Positions 27,325-36,397 of a stretch of DNA of 64,000 nt are shown piece by piece. Position 1 is the stretch's first letter. Every line of letters begins with the position of its first letter. The notes beneath the pieces were generated by a model, which saw only the letters and a program-made list of their open reading frames with translations, made no database searches and had not been told where the DNA came from. A program made the translations under genes and the position numbers. Source of the DNA: Candidatus Jingweiarchaeum tengchongense (lineage in GTDB: Archaea; Nanobdellota; Nanobdellia; Jingweiarchaeales; Jingweiarchaeaceae); the NCBI GenBank assembly GCA_025920705.1, contig JAPDLJ010000002.1:1-64000 (forward strand). Direction: 5' to 3'.

Positions 27325-27798
27325 ATGCCAGAGGAAAAGAAGATAATCAGAATTGCAGGCACTGACTTAGATGGGAATTTAAAGATAGAGCGAGCGCTTT
27401 GGAAGATTAAGGGCATAGGTAATATGTTCGCGAGAGCAATAAGAACTGCTGGAGGATGGCCTCCAGATAAAAAACTTGGAGAGCTGGATGATAATGAAAT
27501 AGAGAAATTAAAAGAGATGATAAGAGATCCGGCTAAATTTGGGATAAAACCATGGCTGCTAAACAGGAGAAGGGACATCGAGACAGGTAAAGACATGCAT
27601 CTCGTTTCCTCGGAACTTGAATTTGCCCAAAAAAGTGATATAGAATTCTTAAAGAAAATAAAAGCGAGAAGGGGAATAAGACATATGTTGGGATTGAAGG
27701 TTAGAGGACAGAGAACAAGAAATACAGGGAGAAAAGGTCCTGCTGTTGGTGTTTCAAGAAAAAAGGTACAGCCTGCTAAAGCTTCTAAAAAAGAGTGA
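27325..27798 (+). CDS. rpsM: Small ribosomal subunit protein uS13
   Basis: The 157-residue protein has the archaeal uS13 pattern: IIRIAGTDLDGNLKIERALW, KIKGIGNMFARAI, then RRGIRHMLGLKVRGQRTRNT and a basic tail. It contacts the head of the 30S subunit and tRNA. It opens the uS13-uS4-uS11-rpoD cluster conserved in archaea. The upstream TTTTATAGG region could be its promoter. Confidence 0.98.
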   Translation: MPEEKKIIRIAGTDLDGNLKIERALWKIKGIGNMFARAIRTAGGWPPDKKLGELDDNEIEKLKEMIRDPAKFGIKPWLLNRRRDIETGKDMHLVSSELEFAQKSDIEFLKKIKARRGIRHMLGLKVRGQRTRNTGRKGPAVGVSRKKVQPAKASKKE

Positions 27799-27803
27799 GT
27801 TAA

Positions 27804-28331
27804 ATGGGTGATCCAAGGACAAGATTAAAAAAGAAGTATGAAAAACCAAAACAAAGATGGCAGAAATTAAGGATTGATAAAGAAGCTGATTTGATTAAAA
27901 AGTATGGTTTCGTGAATAAGCGAGAAATATGGAAAATGCAGTCTATATTAAGGAAATGGAGACAGCAGGCAAGAAAATTGATTGCCTCAAAAGGTGATCA
28001 GGCTAGAATAGAGAAAGAGCAATTGATATCAAAACTTTCAAAACTAGGTTTGGTAAAAAAGGACGCAAAGCTTGATGATGTACTTGGTTTGGAAATAAAT
28101 AACTTATGTGATAGAAGATTGCAAACGATTGTCTTTAATAAAGGACTTGCAAATTCAATAAAACAAGCTAGACAATTCATTGTTCATGGTCACATATCAA
28201 TCAAAGATAAAAAAATCAAGTCACCAAATTATCTAGTTCCGATCGATGAGGAAGGATTAGTCATGTTTTCCAAGGGGTCAAAGATAGCCCAAGAACAGCT
28301 GAAGAAAAGTGGTGAAAAAGTTGGAGCCTAA
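27804..28331 (+). CDS. rpsD: Small ribosomal subunit protein uS4
   Basis: The 175-residue protein begins [19 protein letters not shown], the archaeal uS4 start, and has the S4 RNA-binding domain ([34 protein letters not shown]). It starts 5 bases after the uS13 stop. It is an early 16S rRNA binder. Confidence 0.98.
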   Translation: MGDPRTRLKKKYEKPKQRWQKLRIDKEADLIKKYGFVNKREIWKMQSILRKWRQQARKLIASKGDQARIEKEQLISKLSKLGLVKKDAKLDDVLGLEINNLCDRRLQTIVFNKGLANSIKQARQFIVHGHISIKDKKIKSPNYLVPIDEEGLVMFSKGSKIAQEQLKKSGEKVGA

Positions 28332-28848
28332 TAAAGAAGAGGAGAAGAAGACCGATGAGAAAATAATTGAAAGTGAAAATAAATCAAATGAAGAAAAAAT
28401 AGAGGTAAAGGAGAAAGAAGAGACTAAAAAAGAAGAGAAAAAAGCTGAGAGAAAAAAAGAAAAAATTAGGTGGGGTGTTGCCCACATATATGCAAGTTAC
28501 AATAATACAATAATTCATATCACCGACATTACTGGTTCTGAAACATTTGCATTTGCAACAGGAGGTCAAATGGTAAAGGCGGATCGGTTAGGTTCATCTC
28601 CAGCTGCGGCAATGATGGCTGCTAAGAAAGCCGCTGAAATCGCAATGGAGAAAGGTATAAATGCAATCCATATAAAAGTTCGAGCACCTGGAGGCCATGA
28701 AGGTCCAAAGAATCCTGGTCCAGGTACACAAGCAGCGATTAGAGCACTCGCAAGATGTGGATTGAAAATAGGATTCATCGAGGATGTTACACCAATTCCA
28801 CATGACGGATGTAGAAAATCTGGAGGTAAAAGGGGAAGAAGAATGTGA
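28309..28848 (+). CDS. rpsK: Small ribosomal subunit protein uS11 with charged N-terminal extension
   Basis: The core from about residue 52 ([20 protein letters not shown] ... [20 protein letters not shown]) is a normal uS11. It is preceded by about 50 Lys/Glu-rich residues encoded partly over the end of rpsD (23-base overlap). GTG codons at 28309 and 28312 are the only plausible starts before the core; no ATG occurs earlier. The acidic/basic extension is longer than in most archaea and probably disordered. Confidence 0.95.
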   Translation: MVKKLEPNKEEEKKTDEKIIESENKSNEEKIEVKEKEETKKEEKKAERKKEKIRWGVAHIYASYNNTIIHITDITGSETFAFATGGQMVKADRLGSSPAAAMMAAKKAAEIAMEKGINAIHIKVRAPGGHEGPKNPGPGTQAAIRALARCGLKIGFIEDVTPIPHDGCRKSGGKRGRRM

Positions 28849-28854
28849 TCAAAA

Positions 28855-29652
28855 ATGAAAATAAAAATATTGGAAGAGAATAATGAAAGATTGAAGTTTA
28901 TTATCGATGGACTCAATATCGAGCTTTTAAATTCATTAAGAAGGATATGTATGTCGGAAGTTCCTGTGATGGCAATAAAAGAGGTTGAATTTAGAAAAAA
29001 TTCGAGTGCTTTGTATGACGAAATAATTGCACATCGGCTTGGTTTGATTCCATTGAAAACAGATCTAAAAAGTTATAATTTTGTTAGTGAATGTTCGTGT
29101 AAAGGGAAGACATGTGCAAAGTGTTCAGTTAAACTTTCATTAAAAGAGGTTGGTCCAAAAACAGTTTATGCCAGTGATATGAAATCAACTGATCCTGAAA
29201 TAAAACCAGTTTTTCCAAAGATGCCAATTGTTAAACTTTTGGAAGGACAGGAACTTGAATTCACAGCAATCGCAATTCTTGGAAGGGGAATTGAACACGC
29301 TAAGTTTTCACCTTGTCTTGCCACATATCGCTACTATCCTAAAATTGAAATAGATTCGAAGGCTTGCAATCAGTGTAAAAAATGTGTTGATGCTTGTCCC
29401 AAGGGCATTCTAAGCATTTCTGGCAAAGAAATTGTAATAAACGAAAAAACACTATTGGATTGTGACCTTTGTAGAGCTTGTGAAGATGCTTGCAAACCTA
29501 AGGCAATTAAGCTGATAGATAATCCAAACAAAGTAATATTCGAAATTGAAAGCTGGGGTCAATTAAAGCCAAAAGAGATATTTATAAATGCGATAAGGAT
29601 AATGGAAGAGAAACTCAAAGAATTTTCAAGCGCTATTAAAGAAAAGGCTTAA
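28855..29652 (+). CDS. rpoD: RNA polymerase subunit D (Rpb3/alpha-like) with two Fe-S cluster motifs
   Basis: The 265-residue protein has the alpha-like dimerisation motif (LNSLRRICMSEVPVMAIKEV, EIIAHRLGLIPLKTD) and a ferredoxin-like insert with CNQCKKCVDACP and CDLCRACEDAC, enough for two 4Fe-4S clusters, plus CSCKGKTCAKC. This matches archaeal RpoD proteins that keep both clusters. It dimerises with RpoL to start polymerase assembly. Six bases follow uS11. Confidence 0.97.
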   Translation: MKIKILEENNERLKFIIDGLNIELLNSLRRICMSEVPVMAIKEVEFRKNSSALYDEIIAHRLGLIPLKTDLKSYNFVSECSCKGKTCAKCSVKLSLKEVGPKTVYASDMKSTDPEIKPVFPKMPIVKLLEGQELEFTAIAILGRGIEHAKFSPCLATYRYYPKIEIDSKACNQCKKCVDACPKGILSISGKEIVINEKTLLDCDLCRACEDACKPKAIKLIDNPNKVIFEIESWGQLKPKEIFINAIRIMEEKLKEFSSAIKEKA

Positions 29653-29654
29653 TT

Positions 29655-29777
29655 GCGGGGGTAGCGAAGCTAGGTCCAACGCGCAGGACTTAAGTTTAAT
29701 TACTTAAGTGATGAGGTCACAATGATATGAAATCCTGTGGCTTAGTGCCCGCGTGGGTTCAAATCCCACCCCCCGCA
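29655..29777 (+). tRNA. tRNA-Leu (anticodon UAA) with 37-nt intron
   Basis: Acceptor GCGGGGG/CCCCCGC, discriminator A. The anticodon stem CAGGA/UCCUG encloses CUUAAG, giving UAA, then an insert of 37 bases (about 29695-29731) at the canonical 37/38 site before A38. The long variable arm GGCUUAGUGCC and T-arm GUGGG/CCCAC are intact. The splice motif is a relaxed bulge-helix-bulge, so the exact ends may shift by a base. It lies 3 bases after rpoD. Confidence 0.95.
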
Positions 29778-29857
29778 TATGTCATGAATTCTGTTTTTCA
29801 AAATAATCGAAAATTTATTTAATCTAGATTAGTGAAGTAATAATTCGAGTGAGTGAT

Positions 29858-30769
29858 ATGCCAACTTTTAGAGAAGTAATGAGTGAAATCAAGAAAATTG
29901 ACACGGACGATGATTGGGACGGGATAGGATCAGCAGCGCAGATAGTCCGTCATTTTAATGGAATAGAAGTAAGCATCAACCATGAAAAAGGTGTTCCTTC
30001 TGATTCTCACACATTGATATTGGACAAGGATACAGTGGGTGATGGTTGGGTGATAGATCACCATCCAACAAACAAGTCAAGGAATATTTTAATCCTTTGT
30101 AAAGAAGGAAATAAACCCACTGCTACGCTCGTTTACGAAGCACTTCCTAAAAAAGATAAAACAGATCTTTTTATTGCTGCTACTGCTGAAATTACAGATA
30201 GCTTACATAATATATGCTTAGAAAAAATAAAGAAAGAAAATAAAGATTTGTTCAAAGCGTCTAATTATAAGAACCAATATATGAGAGAGGAGGAAATATT
30301 TTCCATTGCCTCAGTTTTGGCTTTTTTAAGTAAGCGATATCCATATAAAACATTAGAAATTTCAAAAAATCTTAATCCAAATAAAATAGACAGTGTTGAT
30401 TCGTTGATTAATTTATTGAATAATCAAGAGAAAAGTGATGTTAAAAGGTTTTTAAGTTACATGGAGAATTTTAATCCAAGATTTGATTTGATAAGCATAG
30501 GAAATTATGAGGTTAAAGTTGCAGATGAAAAATGGTTTGAATTCCCAATGTCATCGCTTGAGAGGATGTTGACTGAGAACCCCGGTAATTATGTTTTTTT
30601 GAAAGGTGATAGAGTCAGTATAAGATCCAATGATATTAACTTTATTAATGAAGTTCTTCGAAGATTTCAACCAATAACAGAAAGTTATGGCGGTAGGGTA
30701 AACCAGTTTGGAATAAAGTTGAAAAAGACATTAAACTACGACTCATTCTTAAAGATATTGAATAAATAA
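29858..30769 (+). CDS. DHH-family phosphoesterase-like protein, diverged
   Basis: The protein (303 residues from ATG at 29858; a GTG at 29849 is also possible) has DTDDDWDGIGSAAQIV and GWVIDHHP, the first and third DHH motifs, and a weaker C-terminal GGRVNQFGIKL in place of GGGHxxAAG. It probably still binds metal but the altered DHHA1 end suggests another substrate or loss of activity. A GAGTGAT lies before the ATG. Confidence 0.78.
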   Translation: MPTFREVMSEIKKIDTDDDWDGIGSAAQIVRHFNGIEVSINHEKGVPSDSHTLILDKDTVGDGWVIDHHPTNKSRNILILCKEGNKPTATLVYEALPKKDKTDLFIAATAEITDSLHNICLEKIKKENKDLFKASNYKNQYMREEEIFSIASVLAFLSKRYPYKTLEISKNLNPNKIDSVDSLINLLNNQEKSDVKRFLSYMENFNPRFDLISIGNYEVKVADEKWFEFPMSSLERMLTENPGNYVFLKGDRVSIRSNDINFINEVLRRFQPITESYGGRVNQFGIKLKKTLNYDSFLKILNK

Positions 30770-30823
30770 AATTATCTGGAAAATTTTAATACTAATATTG
30801 CTTAATTATTAATTAGAACTCAG

Positions 30824-32491
30824 ATGAATAATGAAGAATTCCAAAAGCAAAAAATCGCTTATTTTTCAATGGAGATAGCACTAAAAAATGATATTTTTAC
30901 ATACGCTGGTGGTTTGGGGGTTTTAGCCGGAGATACGATTAGATCAAGCGCTGATTTGAACATACCTCTAGTCGCGGTTTCTTTGATAAGCAAGAAAGGA
31001 TATTTCAAGCAAGAAATAACAGAAGACGGTAGACAAATTGAATATCCGCAAGAATGGGATCCATCAAAATATATGAAACTCTTACCTGAAACAATTGAGG
31101 TAAAAATAAAAAATGAAAAAGTTAAGGTTAAAGCTTGGCTTTACGAATGGCGCAGTTTGATTGGTGGTGTTGTTCCAGTACTTTTCCTTGATACGGATGT
31201 GGACGGAAATTCTGAAGAAAATCGCGCGATAACACATTACCTTTATGGAGGTGATGAGAAGTATAGATTAAAACAAGAAATCGTGCTTGGTATTGGTGGA
31301 GTTAGAATGTTGGAAGCGCTTGGATTTAGGATCAAGAAATACCACATGAACGAGGGTCACTGTGCACTTTTAGCTCTTGAATTGTTATATAAGAATGGAA
31401 CAGATGTGGATAAAGTAAGGGAATCTTGTATTTTTACTACACATACACCTGTGGAAGCTGCACATGATAAATTTTCATACGAACTCATCAGCGAATTGTT
31501 AGGGGAAGCCGATTTAAGTCTATTAAAGAAATATGGAGGACAGGATAAATTCAACATGACGCTTTTTGCTTTAAATATGAGCAATTATGTTAATGGTGTG
31601 GCTCAGAAACATCGAGAAGTGGTTGGTGGAATGTTTCCAGGTTACACTGTACATGCAATTACAAATGGTGTACATTCTTACACATGGACTTGTGATAGTT
31701 TCAAAAGAATATTTAATAAGTATTTACCTGGATGGGCAAATGAACCAGATTTTTTAGTGAGAGTGGATGTGATACCAGAAGAGGAAATCTGGCATGCACA
31801 TCAAGAGGCAAAGAAAAATTTGATTGATTATGTGAACAATGTTACTAACATTAATATGGATTACAATACTTTCACAATGGGTTTTGCTAGGAGAGCAACA
31901 GGATATAAAAGAGCAACATTTCTTTTTTCAGATCCAGAAAGATTAAAAAAAATAAATCGTAGGTATAAAATGCAATTAATATTTGCTGGAAAAGCACATC
32001 CAAAGGATGATTCAGGTAAGAGAATAATCGCTGAAATATTCGATCATATAAAAAAATTGAAGGATGAAATTAAAATTGTTTATCTACCGAATTATGACCT
32101 TGACTTGGCACTCAAATTTGTTTCTGGCGTTGATGTTTGGTTGAATACACCATTGAGACCGTTGGAAGCGTCAGGTACTAGCGGGATGAAAGCAGCACAC
32201 AATGGTGTAATAAACTTCAGTGTTTTAGATGGTTGGTGGGTAGAAGGCTGCATTGAAAATGTTACTGGTTGGGCTATTGGTCCCCATCCAAATGAAAACC
32301 TTTCTTCTTGGGATACTTACATAAGAGAAAAGGATGATTTGTACAATAAATTGGAGTATGTGATCCTTCCAATGTTTTACAATCAAAGAGATGCATGGAT
32401 TCAAATGATGAAAAATTCGATTGGTAAAATTGCATATTACTTCAACAGTCACCGAATGATGCGTAGATATGTGACAGAAGCGTACCTCTAA
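30824..32491 (+). CDS. glgP: Alpha-glucan (glycogen) phosphorylase, archaeal short type
   Basis: The 555-residue protein has YAGGLGVLAGDTIRSSADL, the HMNEGHCALLALEL segment, and the PLP site RPLEASGTSGMKAAHNG (about 443-459; lysine in GMKA). The length of about 550 and the compact N-terminus fit the archaeal/Thermotoga-type phosphorylases that lack regulatory loops. It releases glucose-1-phosphate from glycogen or starch. It stands alone, with no other glycogen gene beside it. Confidence 0.94.
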   Translation: MNNEEFQKQKIAYFSMEIALKNDIFTYAGGLGVLAGDTIRSSADLNIPLVAVSLISKKGYFKQEITEDGRQIEYPQEWDPSKYMKLLPETIEVKIKNEKVKVKAWLYEWRSLIGGVVPVLFLDTDVDGNSEENRAITHYLYGGDEKYRLKQEIVLGIGGVRMLEALGFRIKKYHMNEGHCALLALELLYKNGTDVDKVRESCIFTTHTPVEAAHDKFSYELISELLGEADLSLLKKYGGQDKFNMTLFALNMSNYVNGVAQKHREVVGGMFPGYTVHAITNGVHSYTWTCDSFKRIFNKYLPGWANEPDFLVRVDVIPEEEIWHAHQEAKKNLIDYVNNVTNINMDYNTFTMGFARRATGYKRATFLFSDPERLKKINRRYKMQLIFAGKAHPKDDSGKRIIAEIFDHIKKLKDEIKIVYLPNYDLDLALKFVSGVDVWLNTPLRPLEASGTSGMKAAHNGVINFSVLDGWWVEGCIENVTGWAIGPHPNENLSSWDTYIREKDDLYNKLEYVILPMFYNQRDAWIQMMKNSIGKIAYYFNSHRMMRRYVTEAYL

Positions 32492-32493
32492 AT

Positions 32494-32808
32494 TTATTTT
32501 CTCTTCTTAATCTCGATCAGTTGCTTTTCAAATCTCTTCATTATTTCTCTCTTTCTTCTTTCTCTTTCATTTATCACTTCTTTTTTTCCTATCATATAAC
32601 CAATCACTAGTAAGAATATACCAATGAAGATAAAAGGAATAAATGAAATCGCAAAGAAAATAGCTACCTGGAAAGTATTTATCATTGGGTAACGTGTCAT
32701 AAGAAACATTATTAAAAATAAGATGATTACTATGGGCATAAATATGATGAAAACTCCTATTCCTTTGAGAATGTCAGAAATTGCCTCAATAGATATCTCA
32801 TCCAGCAT
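32494..32808 (-). CDS. Small membrane protein with basic tail
   Basis: The 104-residue protein has two helices (IFMPIVIILFLIMFLMT and AIFFAISFIPFIFIGIFLLVIGY) and a Lys/Arg/Glu-rich C-terminal tail. It converges on glgP with a 2-base gap. No family recognised. Confidence 0.6.
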   Translation of the reverse strand: MLDEISIEAISDILKGIGVFIIFMPIVIILFLIMFLMTRYPMINTFQVAIFFAISFIPFIFIGIFLLVIGYMIGKKEVINERERRKREIMKRFEKQLIEIKKRK

Positions 32809-32839
32809 AAGTAAATAATAATTTATAAAAATTTAAATC

Positions 32840-32928
32840 TGCCTGGGGTGGGATTTGAACCCACGATTGCAGCGTATCTTAGCAAAGCTCATGAGCGCTG
32901 CGTTCTAGCCAGACTAAACTACCCAGGC
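32840..32928 (-). tRNA. Elongator tRNA-Met (CAU) with 14-nt intron
   Basis: Acceptor GCCUGGG/CCCAGGC with A73; D-stem GUUU/GAAC; anticodon stem CAGCG/CGCUG; loop CUCAUG, a 14-base intron (32876-32889) at 37/38, then A38. The G1:C72 pair and no run of three G:C pairs in the anticodon stem make it an elongator rather than initiator tRNA. Eleven bases spanning positions 31-37 and the first four intron bases are complementary to the D' guide of the box C/D RNA at 12150-12205. Confidence 0.95.
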
Positions 32929-32929
32929 A

Positions 32930-33412
32930 TTAAAGTTTGTATCCAATCTTTCTTAAAAAAACCTTCCTATCTTTTATCTCTTCCTCTCCTTCAATACCCT
33001 TGCTCTTCATACCATCCACAACACCAAGAATTCCCCTTCCTTGCTCTGTCTCAGCGATTATAATTTGTAATGGGTTCGCAGTTGCAGCAATTATATTACA
33101 AACCTCAGGTACTTCTTTTATTCTATTTAATACGTTTATTGGGTATCCATTTTTTAAGAAAATGATGAAACAATGTCCACATCCGATCTCCAGCGCTTTT
33201 TCTGCAGCTAATTTTCTAAGTTGTTCATCATTGCCACTATGTCTTACAAGGCAAGGACCGCTTGATTCACAGAAACCGATACCAAATTTTATGATGGGAG
33301 ATGAATTCACGATTGCTTCATGTAAATCCTCAACTGTTTTAATAAAATGACTCTGTCCAAGTATCAAATTACATCCTTCAGGTACTTCTATCTTAACAAT
33401 TTTGATTTCCAT
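32930..33412 (-). CDS. Adenosine-specific kinase (DUF355 family)
   Basis: The 160-residue protein contains [41 protein letters not shown] and [15 protein letters not shown], the signature blocks of the archaeal/bacterial DUF355 family with adenosine kinase activity shown in Pyrobaculum. Length and motifs match whole-family members. It ends one base before the tRNA-Met. Confidence 0.9.
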   Translation of the reverse strand: MEIKIVKIEVPEGCNLILGQSHFIKTVEDLHEAIVNSSPIIKFGIGFCESSGPCLVRHSGNDEQLRKLAAEKALEIGCGHCFIIFLKNGYPINVLNRIKEVPEVCNIIAATANPLQIIIAETEQGRGILGVVDGMKSKGIEGEEEIKDRKVFLRKIGYKL

Positions 33413-33544
33413 AATCTCACGAGAGGAGAATAGTAATTAATAATTTTAATTTCTTTCTATTCCAATATGCAAATTTTATTATCAAAATTTTTTATCACTA
33501 TAAAATAGTAAAATTTATAAGTAACATCATTCACAATTAACTTT

Positions 33545-34330
33545 ATGAAAATACCAGCTGATATAGAAAGGATACTGGACAAGACAGTTAAGTGTTTACC
33601 AAACACATACTATTGTAAGGATATGAAATTTTCAAAGGACGATCTAGCAAGAAGAACATGTAAAGAAGTAAGATGTGATGCTGTGGCTTTAATGCCAACT
33701 TACAACACATATACGAGAGGTAAACCTGGGTATTGGCATGACAATGTTGGAAATGTCTTAGAAGATCTTCTTAGCATAAAGGAGCACTTCCTAAAAGATT
33801 CACTGAAAAAAATAATCGTCGTAAATGATGGTAGTACTGATAAAACAAATGAAGTTCTGGAAGAATTAGTTAGGAGAGAATCAAAGACAATAGATGTAAT
33901 AAACATACCTGAGAACCTAGGATTCAATTATGCGGTACTTGCTGGTTATGAGAAAGCGCTTAAAAATAATCCTAAAATTATTGTTAAGATGGATTCTGAT
34001 GGTGAAACCCCACCAATTTTCATCACAGAATTGTTAGATAAGATGGTTAAACTTGATGCTGACCACATTCACTACGGTACACCATTTTCTAGTGAGATGT
34101 CAACTGGGTTTTTTGGTTTTAGAGCAACGAGATCAAACATCATTAAGGATTTACTCCCATTCTTCAAATCGCTCTTTATCTATCCTGGCTCAGAGGTGGC
34201 TGGAAGAAGCATAGATGAAGTGCTGACAAGTGTGTTGACTAATCCATTCTCACCGTATAGGATCGTGAATAAAGAAATAAAAGTGTATAGAATATTTGAA
34301 GAAGACGGCGAAACAATTCGATTAGCTTGA
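33545..34330 (+). CDS. Family 2 glycosyltransferase
   Basis: The 261-residue protein has a GT-A core: ALMPTYNTY, KIIVVNDGSTDKTNEVLEEL, NLGFNYAVLAGYEKAL and VKMDSDGETPPIF (DxD-like DSD). It lacks membrane helices at the C-terminus, so it is probably a cytosolic or peripheral transferase using a nucleotide sugar. The N-terminal 50 residues with three cysteines are unusual. It converges on the tunnel-fold gene with 2 bases between. Confidence 0.88.
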   Translation: MKIPADIERILDKTVKCLPNTYYCKDMKFSKDDLARRTCKEVRCDAVALMPTYNTYTRGKPGYWHDNVGNVLEDLLSIKEHFLKDSLKKIIVVNDGSTDKTNEVLEELVRRESKTIDVINIPENLGFNYAVLAGYEKALKNNPKIIVKMDSDGETPPIFITELLDKMVKLDADHIHYGTPFSSEMSTGFFGFRATRSNIIKDLLPFFKSLFIYPGSEVAGRSIDEVLTSVLTNPFSPYRIVNKEIKVYRIFEEDGETIRLA

Positions 34331-34332
34331 AA

Positions 34333-35595
34333 TCATAAATTTCTTAACCAATTTAATTTTGTCAAAACTGCTGGTTTTAGAACTGGGTATTTTTTAATTA
34401 TTTCATTTGTAATGTAGCTGATATCCCAAATCATTTTATTTTCATCGTCTGGCGATGGAAACTGAAGTAATCCTTCAATTTCCATTTGAAATAATTCATT
34501 TTGTTCATGCGTACAGCGATCTATTAGCACACAGTATGAATTTTTAGTAATTTCATTCTCTACCAAAAAATATTTTCTTTTTCTGTAAATTGTTTTTAAG
34601 GGTAATTGCAATATAGATGCAGTGAAGGAATCCTTTTCTTCACTTCGCTTAACAATGCAATTCAATCCGAAAGGATCATTCAAAATTTCTACATTACTTT
34701 TGCGAGTGATTCTCTTTGATTTACCTTTTGTACTTATCCTTAAAAATTCATTTTGATTTAATAAATAATGATCCAATTCGCCTGTTTCCAAAACATATGG
34801 AAATTTGTTTAAAACTGAAAAACCATTTATACCCCCGCTTTCAAAATCCTTCTTAATTTGGTGGAAAACAAATTGGTCTGCTCCGTCTAAAATTAATTTT
34901 GCTTCGATCTCAATGTTAGCATTCGGAACATAATATTTATGCTTATCTCGCAAATGTTTACTTAAGAAATTGTAAGCCATATCTTTCTTGGAAATTACTG
35001 GTTCGGCTTCAAAATTGATTAATGTTTCCCGAATTCTCTGAACATTTTTAGAATTGGTTTTATCCGGATGTATTTTAATTTCTACTCGAGCGTAATCTTC
35101 GTTCCCGATCTTAATCCCATTAAATTCTTTGTCAAAAAAGAAATAATCGATCTGATCATCAATCGTGATCCTGAATTCATTTTCTTTAGATACATAATGC
35201 GCTCTTCTATAGCTATCTGCTACGTAGGGCTGAAGTTTAAGTTGGATTGGCATTCCATTTATCCTTAAAACTTCATCTAAAATCTTTTTAAGACTAAGGT
35301 TTTTCCTTTCTTTTTCTTTTAGTCTTAACGCGCTACTCGCCTGGTCTTTTTTGATTTCAAATATCCATTCATCATCTAAATTGAGCTTCCCATCGAATGG
35401 AGAGCTTGAATATCTTCTAGCCTTAACTGAAATTTCGAATGGAACTTCATGTTCGTTATTATTAAAATATAATGTATGATTATAATTTGTTGGAAAAACT
35501 TGAGGGGAAACGATTGACTCAATTTCTTTTAAAAATTTGTTAGAGTTAGATGCTTCAATTAAGTATCTTTCTTCTGTCCTCTTTATTAAATCCAT
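34333..35595 (-). CDS. Tandem tunnel-fold protein: VTC-like plus CYTH domain
   Basis: The 420-residue protein has two triphosphate-tunnel-like halves. The N-terminal half (about 5-215) starts RTEERYLIEAS and has FEISVKARRYSS, WIFEIKKDQASS and ITIDDQIDYFFF, as in VTC polyphosphate polymerases. The C-terminal half (about 222-420) starts with EIEAKLIL (ExExK), then EFLRIS, CIVKRSEE, YRKRKYF, CVLIDRC and FQMEIEG, the CYTH series. One half may be catalytic on triphosphate or polyphosphate; the fusion is not one I recognise. Assignment rests on motif reading only. Confidence 0.6.
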   Translation of the reverse strand: MDLIKRTEERYLIEASNSNKFLKEIESIVSPQVFPTNYNHTLYFNNNEHEVPFEISVKARRYSSSPFDGKLNLDDEWIFEIKKDQASSALRLKEKERKNLSLKKILDEVLRINGMPIQLKLQPYVADSYRRAHYVSKENEFRITIDDQIDYFFFDKEFNGIKIGNEDYARVEIKIHPDKTNSKNVQRIRETLINFEAEPVISKKDMAYNFLSKHLRDKHKYYVPNANIEIEAKLILDGADQFVFHQIKKDFESGGINGFSVLNKFPYVLETGELDHYLLNQNEFLRISTKGKSKRITRKSNVEILNDPFGLNCIVKRSEEKDSFTASILQLPLKTIYRKRKYFLVENEITKNSYCVLIDRCTHEQNELFQMEIEGLLQFPSPDDENKMIWDISYITNEIIKKYPVLKPAVLTKLNWLRNL

Positions 35596-35642
35596 AACAA
35601 GATTTAAATATTACTGACTTATATACTATTCAGTGATAAAAA

Positions 35643-36020
35643 ATGTTAGAAAAGGAAACGGAAAAAAGAAAGATATTACAACATTTTATGCCTCACACAA
35701 AGATTGCTATGGCAATAAGATTATCAGCATACAAAGCAAAAGATGAAGGTAAGCCATACCATGGCACAACAATAGCTGAACTAGAAAACATATTAGAAAA
35801 GCTCAAGGAATCAAATTTCGATTTTGGTATTTCTTCTGATAAACTTCCAGAAATTTTGAAATCTGCAGAGGAAAGTGGACGAATTTTTCCAACACTCAAA
35901 TTTGATGCTGAGAATCGTGCTATTAGAGCCTATGTTGTGGATCCGGTGGTCTCACATCTTTACGATGAAATGTTAGAAGAAGTTGGTTTATTAGAAACAA
36001 AAATTAAGGTCAAAATTTAA
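35643..36020 (+). CDS. Unknown 125-residue protein
   Basis: The protein is charged and mostly helical at the start (KETEKRKILQHFMPHTKIAMA) with a later strand region (GRIFPTLKFDAENRAIRAYVV). It is divergent from the tunnel-fold gene with 47 bases between and ends before tRNA-Ala. No family recognised; the size suggests a soluble adaptor. Confidence 0.6.
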   Translation: MLEKETEKRKILQHFMPHTKIAMAIRLSAYKAKDEGKPYHGTTIAELENILEKLKESNFDFGISSDKLPEILKSAEESGRIFPTLKFDAENRAIRAYVVDPVVSHLYDEMLEEVGLLETKIKVKI

Positions 36021-36064
36021 ATAATTCTTTTTAAGACATATCTCGTTTTTAAAACTTTGTTGAA

Positions 36065-36136
36065 TGGACCGGAGGGGAATTGAACCCCTAGTCTCTCGCA
36101 CGCCAAGCGAGCGCTTTACCATTAAGCTACCGGCCC
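36065..36136 (-). tRNA. tRNA-Ala (anticodon GGC)
   Basis: Acceptor GGGCCGG/CCGGUCC includes the G3:U70 wobble that marks alanine tRNAs; anticodon stem CUCGC/GCGAG and loop UUGGCGU give GGC. T-arm AGGGG/CCCCU. No intron. Confidence 0.97.
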
Positions 36137-36188
36137 ATACCTAAAATTAAACTCCAAATAATTTAAAGATTTTGTTTATAGAAATCTT

Positions 36189-36314
36189 TTATAGCCTAAA
36201 CTTTTGGACTGTAATGTCTTTTGTCCAGTAATAAGTTAGTACAAAGAACCAAATTGAGATGGTAATTATAGCTATGATTTTCTCTTTCAATCTCCTTATT
36301 CGAGATTTTGCCAT
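36189..36314 (-). CDS. Single-helix membrane protein, 41 residues
   Basis: A frame from ATG at 36314 encodes MAKSRIRRLKEKIIAIITIS, then IWFFVLTYYWTKDITV and QKFRL. A basic N-terminus precedes one helix, so it would insert with the N-terminus inside. GTAGG precedes ATG. It lies 52 bases from the tRNA-Ala. Coding is plausible, function unknown. Confidence 0.45.
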   Translation of the reverse strand: MAKSRIRRLKEKIIAIITISIWFFVLTYYWTKDITVQKFRL

Positions 36315-36397
36315 CCTACATCACTAAATTTATTTTAATAGTTATGAAGGACAATAATTATTAAGTAATATCTAAATTTAAAGGTTTTGGATTCGTT

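Noticed and set aside
28384-28569. Phe-rich antisense frame over the uS11 extension
   Set aside because: Composition reflects the complement of Lys/Glu codons, not a membrane protein gene.
29695-29731. The tRNA-Leu(UAA) intron contains GTGATGA, a perfect box C
   Set aside because: No box D or guide-sized spacing follows inside or after the intron, so it is not a C/D RNA like that in some tRNA-Trp introns.
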